Assembly: GCA_036405815.1 (NCBI GenBank)
Contig: DASWWX010000067.1
Span: 112,803 to 176,802, forward strand
From: Solimonas sp036405815
GTDB taxonomy: Bacteria > Pseudomonadota > Gammaproteobacteria > Nevskiales > Nevskiaceae
Reading direction: 5' to 3'
Length of the DNA: 64,000 nt
Position numbers and translations under genes: made by a program. Each line of letters starts with the position of its first letter. Position 1 is the first letter of the stretch. Positions 44,750-54,095 of this stretch are shown here, piece after piece. Below the pieces are notes generated by a model. That model saw only the letters and a list, made by a program, of their open reading frames with translations. It was not told where the DNA came from and did not search any database.

Positions 44750-45790
44750 CTAAAGTTCGCGACGCTGCCGGAAACTGCTGGGACTGACGCCGGACCAGCG
44801 CGTGAACGCGCGCGTGAAGGCGCGACGGTCGGAGAAGCCCAGCCGCTCGCTGATCGTCTCCAGATCCAGATCCGGCTGCTGCAGCGCGCGCAGCGCGAGG
44901 CGGTAGCGCACCCGATCCTGCACCGCCCCATAGGACTCGCCCTCGTCACGCAGGCGACGTTGCAGCGCGCGCACGTGCAAGCCCAGGGAATCGGCCACGG
45001 CCTCGATGCCGCGCCCCAGCAATGCGGGCTCGCGGTCGAACACCGATTCGATCGCGGCGACCAAACCGGTGCGGCGCGACATCTGCGCCAGCACCTGGCT
45101 GACCCGCTGCGCGGCCTGCCGATTCAGGCTCGGAAACGCACCCTCCAGCGACAGGTCCAGCCGCTCGCGCGGAAACTCCAGGGCATTACGTGCCTGGCCA
45201 AACGTCACCGGCATCCGGAAATACGGGGCGTACGCCGCCGCATACGCCGGCGCCGGAAAACGGAACGCGAGCTGCGAGAACTGGTCGAGATCGCCGGCCA
45301 GCATGCGCCCGAACTTGGCGACCGCCGCGAAGATCGATTCGATGAAGTAACGATCTTGCGGCGTCGCGTCGCCGTGCACCGCTTCCAATACCAATGCGGC
45401 GTGCTCGCCGCGCTCCTCCAGCCGGAACGCGATCAGCGGGTTGATCAGTTCGCGCACCCACTCGAACACCCGCAGTGCCTCGCGCAAGGTCGGGCTCGTG
45501 GCCAGAAACGTCGCGATGTCCGGCAGGTAATCGAAGGCGAAGGTCTCGCCCAGCATGAAGGGAAAATGCTGCCGGGGTGCTGCCTCGCGCGACGCGGCGA
45601 CGCATTCCTCCATCACCTGCCCAAGGGCCGGCGCACTGATCGTCGCGTCCTCGAGATGGATCAAGTCGGTCTGCACCCCGAGCCGCTCGAAAATCGGCTG
45701 GATATTGAAACCGCACACCGTCGCCGCCTTGACCCAATTGGGCAGCGTGATAAATGGAATCGGATCGGCATGCAGAGGTGTCTGCGGCAT
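44750..45790 (-). CDS. AraC-family transcriptional regulator
   Basis: 346 residues from the ATG at 45790; an earlier TTG at 45805 is possible. The N-terminal 200 residues match the ligand-binding domain seen in OruR/ArgR-like or MmsR-like AraC regulators (PF12625 type). The C-terminal 100 residues hold two helix-turn-helix motifs: ESVADSLGLHVRALQRRL-like (EAVADSLGLHVRALQRRL) and ISERLGFSDRRAFTRAFTRWSGVSPSSFR (in part). The PF10118-type gene follows in the same direction after 159 bases, so local control is likely. A GC-rich hairpin separates it from sucB. Confidence 0.9.
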   Translation of the reverse strand: MPQTPLHADPIPFITLPNWVKAATVCGFNIQPIFERLGVQTDLIHLEDATISAPALGQVMEECVAASREAAPRQHFPFMLGETFAFDYLPDIATFLATSPTLREALRVFEWVRELINPLIAFRLEERGEHAALVLEAVHGDATPQDRYFIESIFAAVAKFGRMLAGDLDQFSQLAFRFPAPAYAAAYAPYFRMPVTFGQARNALEFPRERLDLSLEGAFPSLNRQAAQRVSQVLAQMSRRTGLVAAIESVFDREPALLGRGIEAVADSLGLHVRALQRRLRDEGESYGAVQDRVRYRLALRALQQPDLDLETISERLGFSDRRAFTRAFTRWSGVSPSSFRQRREL

Positions 45791-45825
45791 GGCGCGAGTA
45801 TGCAATAGCGGTCGCGGAAACGAAT

Positions 45826-45847
45826 CGGGCCCGCGTCAGCGGGCCCG
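45826..45847 (-). terminator. GC-rich hairpin after sucB, probable weak terminator
   Basis: A nine-base perfect stem CGGGCCCGC/GCGGGCCCG with loop GTCA begins 24 bases after the sucB stop. The following bases on the minus strand (ATTCGTTTCC) are only partly U-rich, so termination may be incomplete. Confidence 0.55.
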
Positions 45848-45870
45848 TGTCGCCACAGCCAAGTCGCGTC

Positions 45871-47112
45871 TTACAGGCTGAGCAGGAGCTTGGCCGGATC
45901 CTCCAGACATTCCTTGATCGTGCGCAGACCGAGCACGGCTTCCTTGCCGTCGATGATGCGGTGATCGTAGGACAGCGCCAGGTACATCATCGGGCGGATC
46001 ACAATCTGACCGCCGACCACGACTGGGCGCTCGGTGATGCCATGCATGCCGAGGATCGCCGACTGCGGTGGGTTGAGGATCGGCGTCGACATCATCGAGC
46101 CGAACACGCCGCCGTTCGTAACCGAGAACGTGCCGCCGGTGAGATCGTCCATCGTCAGCTTGTTGGCCTTGGCGCGCGTGCCGAAATCGCCAATCGCCTT
46201 CTCGATCTCCGCCATCGACAACTGGTCCGCGTCGCGCAGGATCGGCACGACCAAGCCGCGCTCCGACGACACCGCGACACCGATGTCGTAGTAGCCATGG
46301 TAGATCACGTCCTGGCCGTCGACCGAGGCGTTGAGCACCGGATACTTCTTCAGCGCCTCGATCGCGGCGCGGATGAAGAACGACATGAAGCCGAGCTTGA
46401 CGCCGTGCGTCTTCTCGAACACGTCCTTGTAGCGCGCACGCAGATCGGAGACTGCCTTGAGGTCGACCTCGTTGAACGTAGTCAGCATCGCCGTCGAGTT
46501 CTTGGCCTCGAGCAGACGCTCGGCGATGCGCGCGCGGATGCGCGTCATCGGTACGCGCTGTTCTTCGCGCGTACCGGCAGCCGGGCGTGGCGTGGCCTTC
46601 GGCGCATCCGCAGGCTTGCTCTCGGTCTTCGCCTCCGACTTGGCGGGAGCCGCCGGCTTGGCGCTGTGCGCCTTGACGTCCTCGACGGTGAGGCGCCCGC
46701 CCTTGCCGCTGCCCTTGATGTCGCTCGCCGACAGGCCCAGCTCCGACAGGAGCTTGCGCACCGCTGGCGACTGATCCTCGTTGCCGCCCGCCGGCGCGGC
46801 CGGCGCCGTGCTGGCAGTGGCCGGCTTGCCGCCGCTTTCCGCCTTGCTCTCGCTCTTGGCGGCCGGTGCGGCAGCGCCGGCTTCGAGCACGCCGAGCACG
46901 TCACCCGCCTGCACGGTGGCGCCCGCTTCGATGCGCAGTTCCGTGATGACGCCGTCGGCCGTCGCCGGCACCTCCAGCATCACCTTGTCGGTTTCCAGAT
47001 CGAGCAGGTTCTGCTCGCGCTTGACCGTATCGCCGGCCTTGACGTGCCAGGTCGCGACGGTCGCGGACGACACCGACTCCGGCAGGTTGGGGACTTTGAT
47101 CTCGATGGCCAT
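45871..47112 (-). CDS. sucB: Dihydrolipoyllysine succinyltransferase (E2 of oxoglutarate dehydrogenase)
   Basis: Transfers the succinyl group from lipoamide to CoA. The 413-residue protein has one lipoyl domain (about 2-77) with the lipoyl-lysine motif LDLETDKVMLEVPA (Lys43), an Ala/Lys/Pro-rich linker, a peripheral subunit-binding domain (about 115-150, SPAVRKLLSELGL), another linker, and a catalytic domain (about 185-413) with the active-site stretch YDHRIIDGKEAV near residue 385. It is 42 bases downstream of sucA. Confidence 0.97.
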   Translation of the reverse strand: MAIEIKVPNLPESVSSATVATWHVKAGDTVKREQNLLDLETDKVMLEVPATADGVITELRIEAGATVQAGDVLGVLEAGAAAPAAKSESKAESGGKPATASTAPAAPAGGNEDQSPAVRKLLSELGLSASDIKGSGKGGRLTVEDVKAHSAKPAAPAKSEAKTESKPADAPKATPRPAAGTREEQRVPMTRIRARIAERLLEAKNSTAMLTTFNEVDLKAVSDLRARYKDVFEKTHGVKLGFMSFFIRAAIEALKKYPVLNASVDGQDVIYHGYYDIGVAVSSERGLVVPILRDADQLSMAEIEKAIGDFGTRAKANKLTMDDLTGGTFSVTNGGVFGSMMSTPILNPPQSAILGMHGITERPVVVGGQIVIRPMMYLALSYDHRIIDGKEAVLGLRTIKECLEDPAKLLLSL

Positions 47113-47154
47113 TGTTGTTTCCTGATCTCGGTTTTGTTCGTAAGGCGGCGTTCT

Positions 47155-50007
47155 TCAGACGCGGGTGCCGCCGGTCAAGGCTTCCTGGACAACGTGTTCC
47201 TGCTGCTTCTGATGCACCTTCAGGTAGCCGACAGCCGTGGTCGACGCACCCTTGCGCGTCGAGTACAGCAATTGGTGCTGGGGCTGCAGATACGCGGACA
47301 AGCGATGTTTGATCTGATACCAAGCCCCCTGATTCTCCGGCTCTTCCTGGCACCACATGACTTCCTTGGCGTTCGGGAACGCCGCGAGCGCCTGCTCGTA
47401 ACCTTCGCGCGGGAACGGATAGAGCTGTTCCAGACGTACCAGCGCGACATTGTCGAGACCCGCCTTCTGACGCGCCTGCAGCAAATCGAAATAGACCTTG
47501 CCCGAGCAGAACACGATGCGCGTGACCTGGTTCGGGTCCAGCGTCTCGATTTCCTGAATCACCGGCTGGAAGCCGCCCTTGGTCAGATCATCCAGCGACG
47601 ACACCGACAGCGGATGGCGTAGCAGCGACTTCGGGGTCATCACGATCAGCGGCAGCTTGAGGCTGCGCTTCATCTGGCGACGCAGCATGTGGAACATCTG
47701 CGCCGGCGTCGACGGGACGCACACCTGCTGATTGTTCTCGGCGCACAACTGCAGATAGCGCTCCAGGCGCGCCGAGGAATGCTCCGGCCCCTGCCCCTCG
47801 TAACCGTGCGGCAGGAAGTTGACCAGACCGCAGAGGCGGCCCCACTTGGCGTAGCCCGAGGCGATGAACTGGTCGAACAGTACCTGCGCACCGTTGGCGA
47901 AGTCGCCGAACTGCGCCTCCCAGATCACCAGCGTGTCCGGATCGGTGGTCGAGTAGCCGTACTCGAAACCCAGCACGCCGACTTCGGACAGCAGCGTGTC
48001 GTTGACGACGAAACGGTACTTTTCCTTGGTCAGGTGTCGCAGCGGCGTGAAGCGCTCGCCGGTCTTGTAATCGTGGATCGTCGCATGACGGTGGAAGAAC
48101 GTGCCGCGGCGCGCATCCTGTCCGGACAGGCGGATGTAGAAGCCCTCGTTGGCCAGCGTGGCATAGGCCATGGTCTCGGCGAAGCCCCAGTCCATCGGCA
48201 GTTCGCCCGCCGCCATCTTGGCGCGGTCCTCGTAGATCTTCTGCACGCGCGGGTGCAGCGTGAACCCATCCGGCAACTTGAGTAGCGCATCGGACAGCTT
48301 GCGAAGCGCCGCAGCGGTCACCGTCGTGTCGGTGGGCGTATCCCACTCGCCCTGACGATGCTTGGCCCAATCCACGGTGTACTTGTTACCGACCAGCCCG
48401 AGCGTGGTCCGCGCGATGTTCTCGCCCTTGTCGAGACCATCGCGATAGGCCTTGACCAGCGATTCGTACTCGGCCTTGCTGACCGCACCCTCTTCCTCGA
48501 GCTTGCGCGCATACAGCGTCAGCGTGGTCGGCTGCTTCTTGACCGCTTCGTACATCGTCGGCGAGGTGACACTCGGCTCGTCGGCCTCGTTGTGGCCCCA
48601 GCGGCGATAACAGCAGATGTCGACGATGACGTCCTTGTGGAACTCGTTGCGGAAGTCCATCGCCAGGCGCGTGACGAAGGCCACCGCTTCCGGATCGTCG
48701 CCGTTGACGTGAAACACCGGCGACTCGAGCATCTTGGCGATGTCGGTGCAGTAGCGCGACGTACGCGCTTCATGGCCCGGATTGGCTTCGATCGGGTTCG
48801 GCGTGGTGAAGCCGATCTGGTTGTTGACGATCAGGTGCACCGTGCCGCCGGTCGCATAACCCTTGGAATGCGACAGCTGCAGCGTTTCCATGACCACGCC
48901 CTGGCCGGCGAACGCGGCATCGCCGTGGATCAGCACCGGCACGACCTTCTGGCCCTGCTCGTCGAGGCGACGGATCTGACGCGCACGCACCGAACCTTCG
49001 ACCACCGGATTGACGATCTCCAGGTGCGAGGGGTTGAACGCGAGCACCAGATGCAAGCGCTTGCCATCGACTTCGACGTCGGTGGAAAAGCCCATGTGGT
49101 ACTTCACGTCACCGGCTTTCTTGAGATCCTCTTCCTTGTACTTGCCTTCGAACTCGGCGAACAGATCGCCGGGTGATTTTCCGAGTGCGTTGACGAGCAC
49201 GTTGAGGCGCCCGCGGTGCGCCATACCGATGACGATTTCCTCAACATCGCGCGCGGCGCAGGCGTGCAGGATCTCGTCCAGCGCCGGCATCAGCGCATCG
49301 CCGCCTTCCAGCGAGAAGCGCTTCTGGCCGACGTACTTGTTGTGCAGGTAACGCTCCAGGCCTTCGGCGGCGACGAGCTGCTTGAGCACCTCGCGTTTCC
49401 GGTCCTCGGAAATGCGCGGCTGGAATGCCACCGCCTCCAGGCGCCGCTGAATCCAGCGCTTTTCGGTCGTCTCCGTCAGGTACATGTACTCGGCGCCGAT
49501 CGTGTCCGTGTACACGGACTTCAGCACACGGATGATTTCCTTGAGCGGCAGGCGATCATGCTTGGTCGCCAGCGTGCCGGTGTTGAACACCGTGTCCATG
49601 TCCTCGGCACCGAGGCCGTGGTAGCCCGGATCGAGGTCGGCGATATTGTCGATCGGCGCCAGACCCAGCGGATCGAGACGCGCGGCCTGGTGACCACGCA
49701 CGCGGTAGTAGTTGATCAGGCGCAGCACACCGGCCTGTTTCTCGGCCGCTCGCGCATCGAAGCCGGCCTCGGCAACAGCCAGCCGGCGCGGTTCGCGGGC
49801 GAGTTTTTCGAAGCGCGCCACGACATCGCTGTGCGCGACCTCGCGCGGTGCCGATTGGTCCTGGATGTTGCGGAAGTAGGCGCGCCAGCTCGGATCGACC
49901 GATTCGGGGTCGTCGAGAAACTGCTCGTAAAAGGCCTCGACGTAAGGCGCGTTAGCGCCCTGGATCGAGGACGACTCGATGAAGCTGCTGTACTTGCTCT
50001 TGGCCAT
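47155..50007 (-). CDS. sucA: Oxoglutarate dehydrogenase E1
   Basis: Thiamine-diphosphate enzyme that decarboxylates 2-oxoglutarate in the TCA cycle. It has 950 residues. The N-terminal segment has FLDDPESVDPSWRAYF; the catalytic part has GMAHRGRLNVL, the ThDP-binding GDAAFAGQGVVMET, and GYEGQGPEHSSARLERYLQL (in part). The C-terminal domain ends GTRV. No sdh genes are seen upstream; galU follows in the same direction, 44 bases after its end in map terms but transcribed before it. Confidence 0.97.
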   Translation of the reverse strand: MAKSKYSSFIESSSIQGANAPYVEAFYEQFLDDPESVDPSWRAYFRNIQDQSAPREVAHSDVVARFEKLAREPRRLAVAEAGFDARAAEKQAGVLRLINYYRVRGHQAARLDPLGLAPIDNIADLDPGYHGLGAEDMDTVFNTGTLATKHDRLPLKEIIRVLKSVYTDTIGAEYMYLTETTEKRWIQRRLEAVAFQPRISEDRKREVLKQLVAAEGLERYLHNKYVGQKRFSLEGGDALMPALDEILHACAARDVEEIVIGMAHRGRLNVLVNALGKSPGDLFAEFEGKYKEEDLKKAGDVKYHMGFSTDVEVDGKRLHLVLAFNPSHLEIVNPVVEGSVRARQIRRLDEQGQKVVPVLIHGDAAFAGQGVVMETLQLSHSKGYATGGTVHLIVNNQIGFTTPNPIEANPGHEARTSRYCTDIAKMLESPVFHVNGDDPEAVAFVTRLAMDFRNEFHKDVIVDICCYRRWGHNEADEPSVTSPTMYEAVKKQPTTLTLYARKLEEEGAVSKAEYESLVKAYRDGLDKGENIARTTLGLVGNKYTVDWAKHRQGEWDTPTDTTVTAAALRKLSDALLKLPDGFTLHPRVQKIYEDRAKMAAGELPMDWGFAETMAYATLANEGFYIRLSGQDARRGTFFHRHATIHDYKTGERFTPLRHLTKEKYRFVVNDTLLSEVGVLGFEYGYSTTDPDTLVIWEAQFGDFANGAQVLFDQFIASGYAKWGRLCGLVNFLPHGYEGQGPEHSSARLERYLQLCAENNQQVCVPSTPAQMFHMLRRQMKRSLKLPLIVMTPKSLLRHPLSVSSLDDLTKGGFQPVIQEIETLDPNQVTRIVFCSGKVYFDLLQARQKAGLDNVALVRLEQLYPFPREGYEQALAAFPNAKEVMWCQEEPENQGAWYQIKHRLSAYLQPQHQLLYSTRKGASTTAVGYLKVHQKQQEHVVQEALTGGTRV

Positions 50008-50050
50008 GTCGCTTCGTCTCTCGGCCCTACCCGGTCACAGCGGCGACCGG

Positions 50051-50953
50051 TCAGGCCCTTTTCTTGTCGGTGTCGCGCAGCAGCGTGCCGGTCAGATCGG
50101 TCAGATACGTGCGGAACTCATCCGCCAACTCGGGATGCTTCAGCCCGAACTCGACGTTGGCACGCAGGTAACCCAGCTTGGAGCCGCAGTCGTAGCGCGT
50201 GCCTTCGAACTCGTAGGCCAGAACAGTCTGCTCATTGAGCATCGCGCTGATCGCATCGGTGAGCTGGATCTCGTTGCCGGCACCACGGTTGGTACGTTCC
50301 AGCAGCTTGAAGATGCGCGGCGTCAGAATGTACCGGCCGACGACGGCGAGATTGCTGGGCGCATCCTCCGGCTTCGGCTTCTCGACGATGCGCTTGATCT
50401 CGTTCAGACCGGGCCCGATCGGCTGCACATCGACCACGCCGTAGCTGGAGACCTCATCCTTGGGGACACGCTGAGTCGCGAGCACGCTGGTTCCGTATTG
50501 CTGGTAAACCCGGTGCATCTGCGACAGACAGGGCTGGAGGCGACCATCAATCAGGTCGTCCGCCAGAATCACATAGAAATCCTCGTCGCCGACAGCGGGC
50601 CACGCACAGAGTACGGCGTGTCCCAGACCCAGCGCCTCAGCCTGACGGATGAAAATGCAGGTCACGCCGGGCGGCACGATGTCCTGTACCGTCTCCAGCA
50701 GTTTCTTCTTGCCACGCGCCTCGAGTTCGGCTTCGAGTTCGTAGGCCTTGTCGAAGTGATCCATGATGGAGTTCTTCGAGCGGCCGGTGATGAAGATCAG
50801 CTCCTGCGCGCCGGCGTGTATCGCCTCCTGCACGGCGTACTGAATCAGGGGCTTGTCGACGATCGGCAGCATCTCCTTGGCGCTGGCCTTGGTGGCCGGC
50901 AGGAAGCGCGTGCCGAGTCCGGCGACCGGGAAAACCGCTTTGCGAATGCGCAT
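50051..50953 (-). CDS. galU: UTP-glucose-1-phosphate uridylyltransferase
   Basis: Makes UDP-glucose for envelope polysaccharides. It has 300 residues. The nucleotide-binding motif KAVFPVAGLGTRFLPATKA is at the N-terminus (Gly-rich loop about 11-16), with KEMLPIVDKPLIQY, the GHAVLCAWPAVGDEDF motif, and the C-terminal RYDCGSKLGYL segment. It lies between sucA and a MaoC-type gene and may share a transcript with either. Confidence 0.96.
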   Translation of the reverse strand: MRIRKAVFPVAGLGTRFLPATKASAKEMLPIVDKPLIQYAVQEAIHAGAQELIFITGRSKNSIMDHFDKAYELEAELEARGKKKLLETVQDIVPPGVTCIFIRQAEALGLGHAVLCAWPAVGDEDFYVILADDLIDGRLQPCLSQMHRVYQQYGTSVLATQRVPKDEVSSYGVVDVQPIGPGLNEIKRIVEKPKPEDAPSNLAVVGRYILTPRIFKLLERTNRGAGNEIQLTDAISAMLNEQTVLAYEFEGTRYDCGSKLGYLRANVEFGLKHPELADEFRTYLTDLTGTLLRDTDKKRA

Positions 50954-50980
50954 CGGGGGGCTCCTTGACGAAGCGACAGT

Positions 50981-51832
50981 CTAGCTCAGCGTTCCGCTCA
51001 AATGGACCTTGTCGGAGTTGCGCGAGAGCAGCGCGTATTCGATTCCGCTGCCGTCGCGGCGATGCTTCAGCGCCACGCGCCCCGGCAGGAACAGCGGCTG
51101 CTTGAATTGCACGTCCAGCACACGCGGTGCGACACCGAGCGTCGGCTCCAGCAACGCGGCACAGCGCGCCAGCGACCACATGCCATGGGCGATGTGGCGC
51201 TTGAAGCCGAACAGCTTGGCCGGCAGCGGCGACAGGTGGATCGGGTTGTAGTCGCGACCGACGCCGGCATAGCGGCGACCGATGTCCGCCGGCGCCTCGA
51301 AGGCGTGGTACGCCGCCAGCGGGCTGGGCGTGGGCGCAGGCCGTGCACCGCCGGCACCCTTCGGCGCCGGCAGGCGATACAGGATCGTGCTGACCTCGTG
51401 CCAGACCACGTTGCCGTCCAACTCGAAATCGGTCAGGAAATCGAACTCGATGCCCTGGCGCACGTCGCGCGCCTCGCCCAGCGTGACGCGAATGTCGTAG
51501 CGCGCATCGGCCGCCAGCGGACGCGCCTGCTCGATGCGGTTGCGAATGTGCACCAGACCCAGCAGCGGCACCGGAAAGGTCTTGCTCGTCATCATCTGCA
51601 GGTGCAGCGCGCCCGCCATCACGTGCGGGAACGTGATCGGCAGGTGCTCGGACTCGGCAAACCCGCAGACCGCGCGGTACTCGGCCAGGTGCTGCGGATC
51701 GACCGCGACCTGCCCCACCCTCACCTCGAGCGCCGGAAACACCGGCCGGCCCTTGGGGCGCTTGAACAGGGTGGTCGCTGCCTTGAGGTACAAGGTCTGC
51801 GCCGAGGGAAGCTGATTCAGCACGATGTTCAT
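50981..51832 (-). CDS. MaoC-type hot-dog dehydratase-like protein
   Basis: 283-residue protein with two hot-dog-like halves. The C-terminal half has the (R)-hydratase motif DYNPIHLSPLPAKLFGFKRHIAHGMWSLA (in part; Asp and His about 213-218), typical of MaoC/enoyl-CoA hydratase 2. The N-terminal half is a degenerate hot dog. It probably acts on enoyl-CoA or enoyl-ACP. It lies between the ccm operon and galU with no obvious partner. Confidence 0.82.
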   Translation of the reverse strand: MNIVLNQLPSAQTLYLKAATTLFKRPKGRPVFPALEVRVGQVAVDPQHLAEYRAVCGFAESEHLPITFPHVMAGALHLQMMTSKTFPVPLLGLVHIRNRIEQARPLAADARYDIRVTLGEARDVRQGIEFDFLTDFELDGNVVWHEVSTILYRLPAPKGAGGARPAPTPSPLAAYHAFEAPADIGRRYAGVGRDYNPIHLSPLPAKLFGFKRHIAHGMWSLARCAALLEPTLGVAPRVLDVQFKQPLFLPGRVALKHRRDGSGIEYALLSRNSDKVHLSGTLS

Positions 51833-51880
51833 GGCAACGGAATCTCGAAGAGGCGATGGAGAAAAACGGGAATCGGGGCG

Positions 51881-53101
51881 TCAGGGTAAAACGCGGTCCA
51901 TGACCAGACGCAAGGGCTGCCCCGCCTGGTCGCGGCCGACGTTGAGGCGGCCCTCCAGATCGCCGGGTGCCGCCTCGGCGCCGCCGCTGCGGCTCAGGCG
52001 CGCGACCACGGTCCAGCGTTCGAACTGCGACAGGCGCATCGTCGGCGTCATCGCCTGGCTGTCGTCGAGCCGCACCTGCACCGGCAACGTCGGCGCGGCG
52101 ATACGCTGCACTGCCAGCGGCATCGGCGGCCCCTGTTCGGCGCGGGCGTACACGAACAGCGTCATCTCCGCGGTCTGACGTGACTCCAGTTCAGGTGCGA
52201 GGCTGACGTCGAGCAGCAGCACCGGCCCGCCGGTCGCGGGCGCCGATCCTGCGGGCGGCCACTCGCGGCCGGCCATCTGCGCGAGCTGTGGCAGCCGCTG
52301 ATCCAGCAACGCCTCGATCTCCGGTGGCAGCTCCTGCGCACGCAGCAGCAGCCAGGCATCCAGTGCCGCACCGTAATCCTGCATCTGCGCCGCGGCCAGA
52401 CCCAGGTACAGCAGGGCCCGCGGGTGGCGCGGATCGGCGGTAAGCGCACGCTCGAACAAGCTGCGGCTGGACGCCAGATCGCGCGGCTCGCTGGCCATGG
52501 CCCGCGCTTCACCCTCGGCGACCAGCCAGTCGGCCTGCGGTGCCTCGCTGCGACGGTTGGCCTGCGACCAGGCCTCGGCCGCATCCGCACTGCGGCCCAG
52601 CATCACGTAGGAGTGCCCCAGCATCGCCCAGCCCTCGGCGTCCTGCGGTGCGAGGGCCAGCCGTCGCTCCAGATCGATGATGCGCTGATCGACCATGCGC
52701 CGTTCCGCTGCCGCCGGATCGTGCTTCGAAAGATCGATCAGCTCCCGCACCCGCCAGCTGCCGTTCTGCAGATAACCGATCGCGGCGAAGACGGTCACGA
52801 CCGCCAGCAGCAACGGCAACACCGACCAGCGACGCGCACCCGCCGGCGATGCCGACGGCGCAGCCGCCTGCTCGGTCTCCAGCAACTGGGCGGCGGCTTC
52901 CTGGCGCAGTTCTTCGGCGGTGTCCGCCCGTACGACGTCGGCCGCCACCTCGTCGCCGATCTCCGCGACACGGCCTTCGTAAGCGAGCACGTTGGCACGC
53001 CGGCGCCGCAGGCCCTCGTCGAGGCTGCCGCGAAGATAGGGCCGCGCCAGCAGCAGTGCCGCGAGCAGCGCAATCAGGGCGGCGGCAATCGTGAAGATCA
53101 T
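51881..53101 (-). CDS. ccmI: CcmI, cytochrome c biogenesis
   Basis: Apocytochrome c chaperone (CycH-like), 406 residues. Two transmembrane helices (about 2-20 and 95-113) flank a cytoplasmic loop that includes RRRANVLAYEGRVAEI. The periplasmic part has tetratricopeptide repeats (about 150-260) and a C-terminal beta-rich domain. It overlaps ccmH by 4 bases and is the last gene of the ccm operon. Confidence 0.92.
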   Translation of the reverse strand: MIFTIAAALIALLAALLLARPYLRGSLDEGLRRRRANVLAYEGRVAEIGDEVAADVVRADTAEELRQEAAAQLLETEQAAAPSASPAGARRWSVLPLLLAVVTVFAAIGYLQNGSWRVRELIDLSKHDPAAAERRMVDQRIIDLERRLALAPQDAEGWAMLGHSYVMLGRSADAAEAWSQANRRSEAPQADWLVAEGEARAMASEPRDLASSRSLFERALTADPRHPRALLYLGLAAAQMQDYGAALDAWLLLRAQELPPEIEALLDQRLPQLAQMAGREWPPAGSAPATGGPVLLLDVSLAPELESRQTAEMTLFVYARAEQGPPMPLAVQRIAAPTLPVQVRLDDSQAMTPTMRLSQFERWTVVARLSRSGGAEAAPGDLEGRLNVGRDQAGQPLRLVMDRVLP

Positions 53102-53577
53102 GGTTGACGACGCTCCTCATCCAGCAGGCGTTGCAGGCGCGCGGCATCGACCGGCGCATTCGCGACAACAGCACGCGGCCGACGGCGGCGCACGAAAATC
53201 CAGGCCAGCAGCAAGGCGACCGCCAGCAAGGCGAACGGCCCCAGCCACAGCAGCCAGGTGCTGCGCTTGAACGGGGGGCGGTACAGTACGAAGTCGCCGT
53301 AGCGTTCGGTCACGTATTCGGAAATCTCCGCGTCGCTGCGCCCGGCGGCGAGCTGACGATGCACCTGCGTGCGCAGATCGGCGGCCAGCGGCGCATCCGA
53401 GTCGGCGATGCTCTGGTTCTGACAGACCAGGCAGCGCAGTTCGTTGACCAGCTTCTGATAGCGCTGCTGCTGCGACGGATCGAGCGCGTCGGCTTCTATG
53501 CGATCCTGGGTCGGCGTCTGCGCCGCCAGCGTCGCGGCGAACCCGAGCAGCAGTCCGGCCAGCCAGAGGCGTCGCAT
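53098..53577 (-). CDS. ccmH: CcmH, apocytochrome c thiol reductase
   Basis: 159 residues from the ATG at 53577. Signal sequence (about 1-20), the heme-handling redox motif LRCLVCQNQSIADSDA (Cys-x2-Cys about 48-51), and one C-terminal transmembrane helix (about 102-125). The longer frame upstream is a shadow of ccmG. It overlaps both neighbours. Confidence 0.95.
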   Translation of the reverse strand: MRRLWLAGLLLGFAATLAAQTPTQDRIEADALDPSQQQRYQKLVNELRCLVCQNQSIADSDAPLAADLRTQVHRQLAAGRSDAEISEYVTERYGDFVLYRPPFKRSTWLLWLGPFALLAVALLLAWIFVRRRRPRAVVANAPVDAARLQRLLDEERRQP

Positions 53578-54095
53578 CAGTGCGCTCCCTTCAGCGCCGG
53601 CTGCACGCGTTCGCGCCAGGCGGTTTCGGTCAGCGGTCCGATGTGCTTGTAGACGATGGCCCCGCCAGCATCGAGCACGAAGGTCTCCGGCACCCCGTAG
53701 ACACCCCAATCCAGGCCCGCCTGACCCTGCGGGTCGGTGGCGATAATGCGGTAGGGATTGCCGTGCCGTTGCAGCCATTGGCGCCCGGCGGCGTCCTCGT
53801 CCTTGTAGTCGAAGCCGACGATCTCGACCCCCTCGCTGGCCAGCCGCATCAGTAGCGGATGTTCGACCTGGCAGCCGGCACACCACGAGGCCCAGAAGTT
53901 CACCAGCAGCGCTCGCCCTTTCAGATCGTTTTCGGTCAGCCGCGCATCGGTGTCCAGTCGCGCCAGATCGAAAGCGGGCGACGGCTTGCCGATCAATGGC
54001 GACGGCACCTCGCGCGGATCGTTGCCCAGGCCGAAGGCCAGCAGCAGCGCGAGCCCCACCAGCAACAGGATCGGCAGCACGAATCCGAGACGCAT
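53577..54095 (-). CDS. ccmG: CcmG (DsbE), thioredoxin-like
   Basis: 172-residue membrane-anchored thiol-disulfide protein that keeps apocytochrome c cysteines reduced. N-terminal transmembrane helix (about 3-24), thioredoxin fold with NFWASWCAGCQVEHPLL (CxxC about 72-75), and the DsbE-type GVYGVPETFVLDAGG (about 131-145). Its stop and start overlap ccmH and ccmF. Confidence 0.97.
   Translation of the reverse strand: MRLGFVLPILLLVGLALLLAFGLGNDPREVPSPLIGKPSPAFDLARLDTDARLTENDLKGRALLVNFWASWCAGCQVEHPLLMRLASEGVEIVGFDYKDEDAAGRQWLQRHGNPYRIIATDPQGQAGLDWGVYGVPETFVLDAGGAIVYKHIGPLTETAWRERVQPALKGAH

Noticed and set aside
45754..47622. 622-residue open frame on the plus strand
   Set aside because: It is antisense to the AraC start, sucB and the end of sucA, all with clear motifs; it is His/Arg-rich without any recognisable domain.
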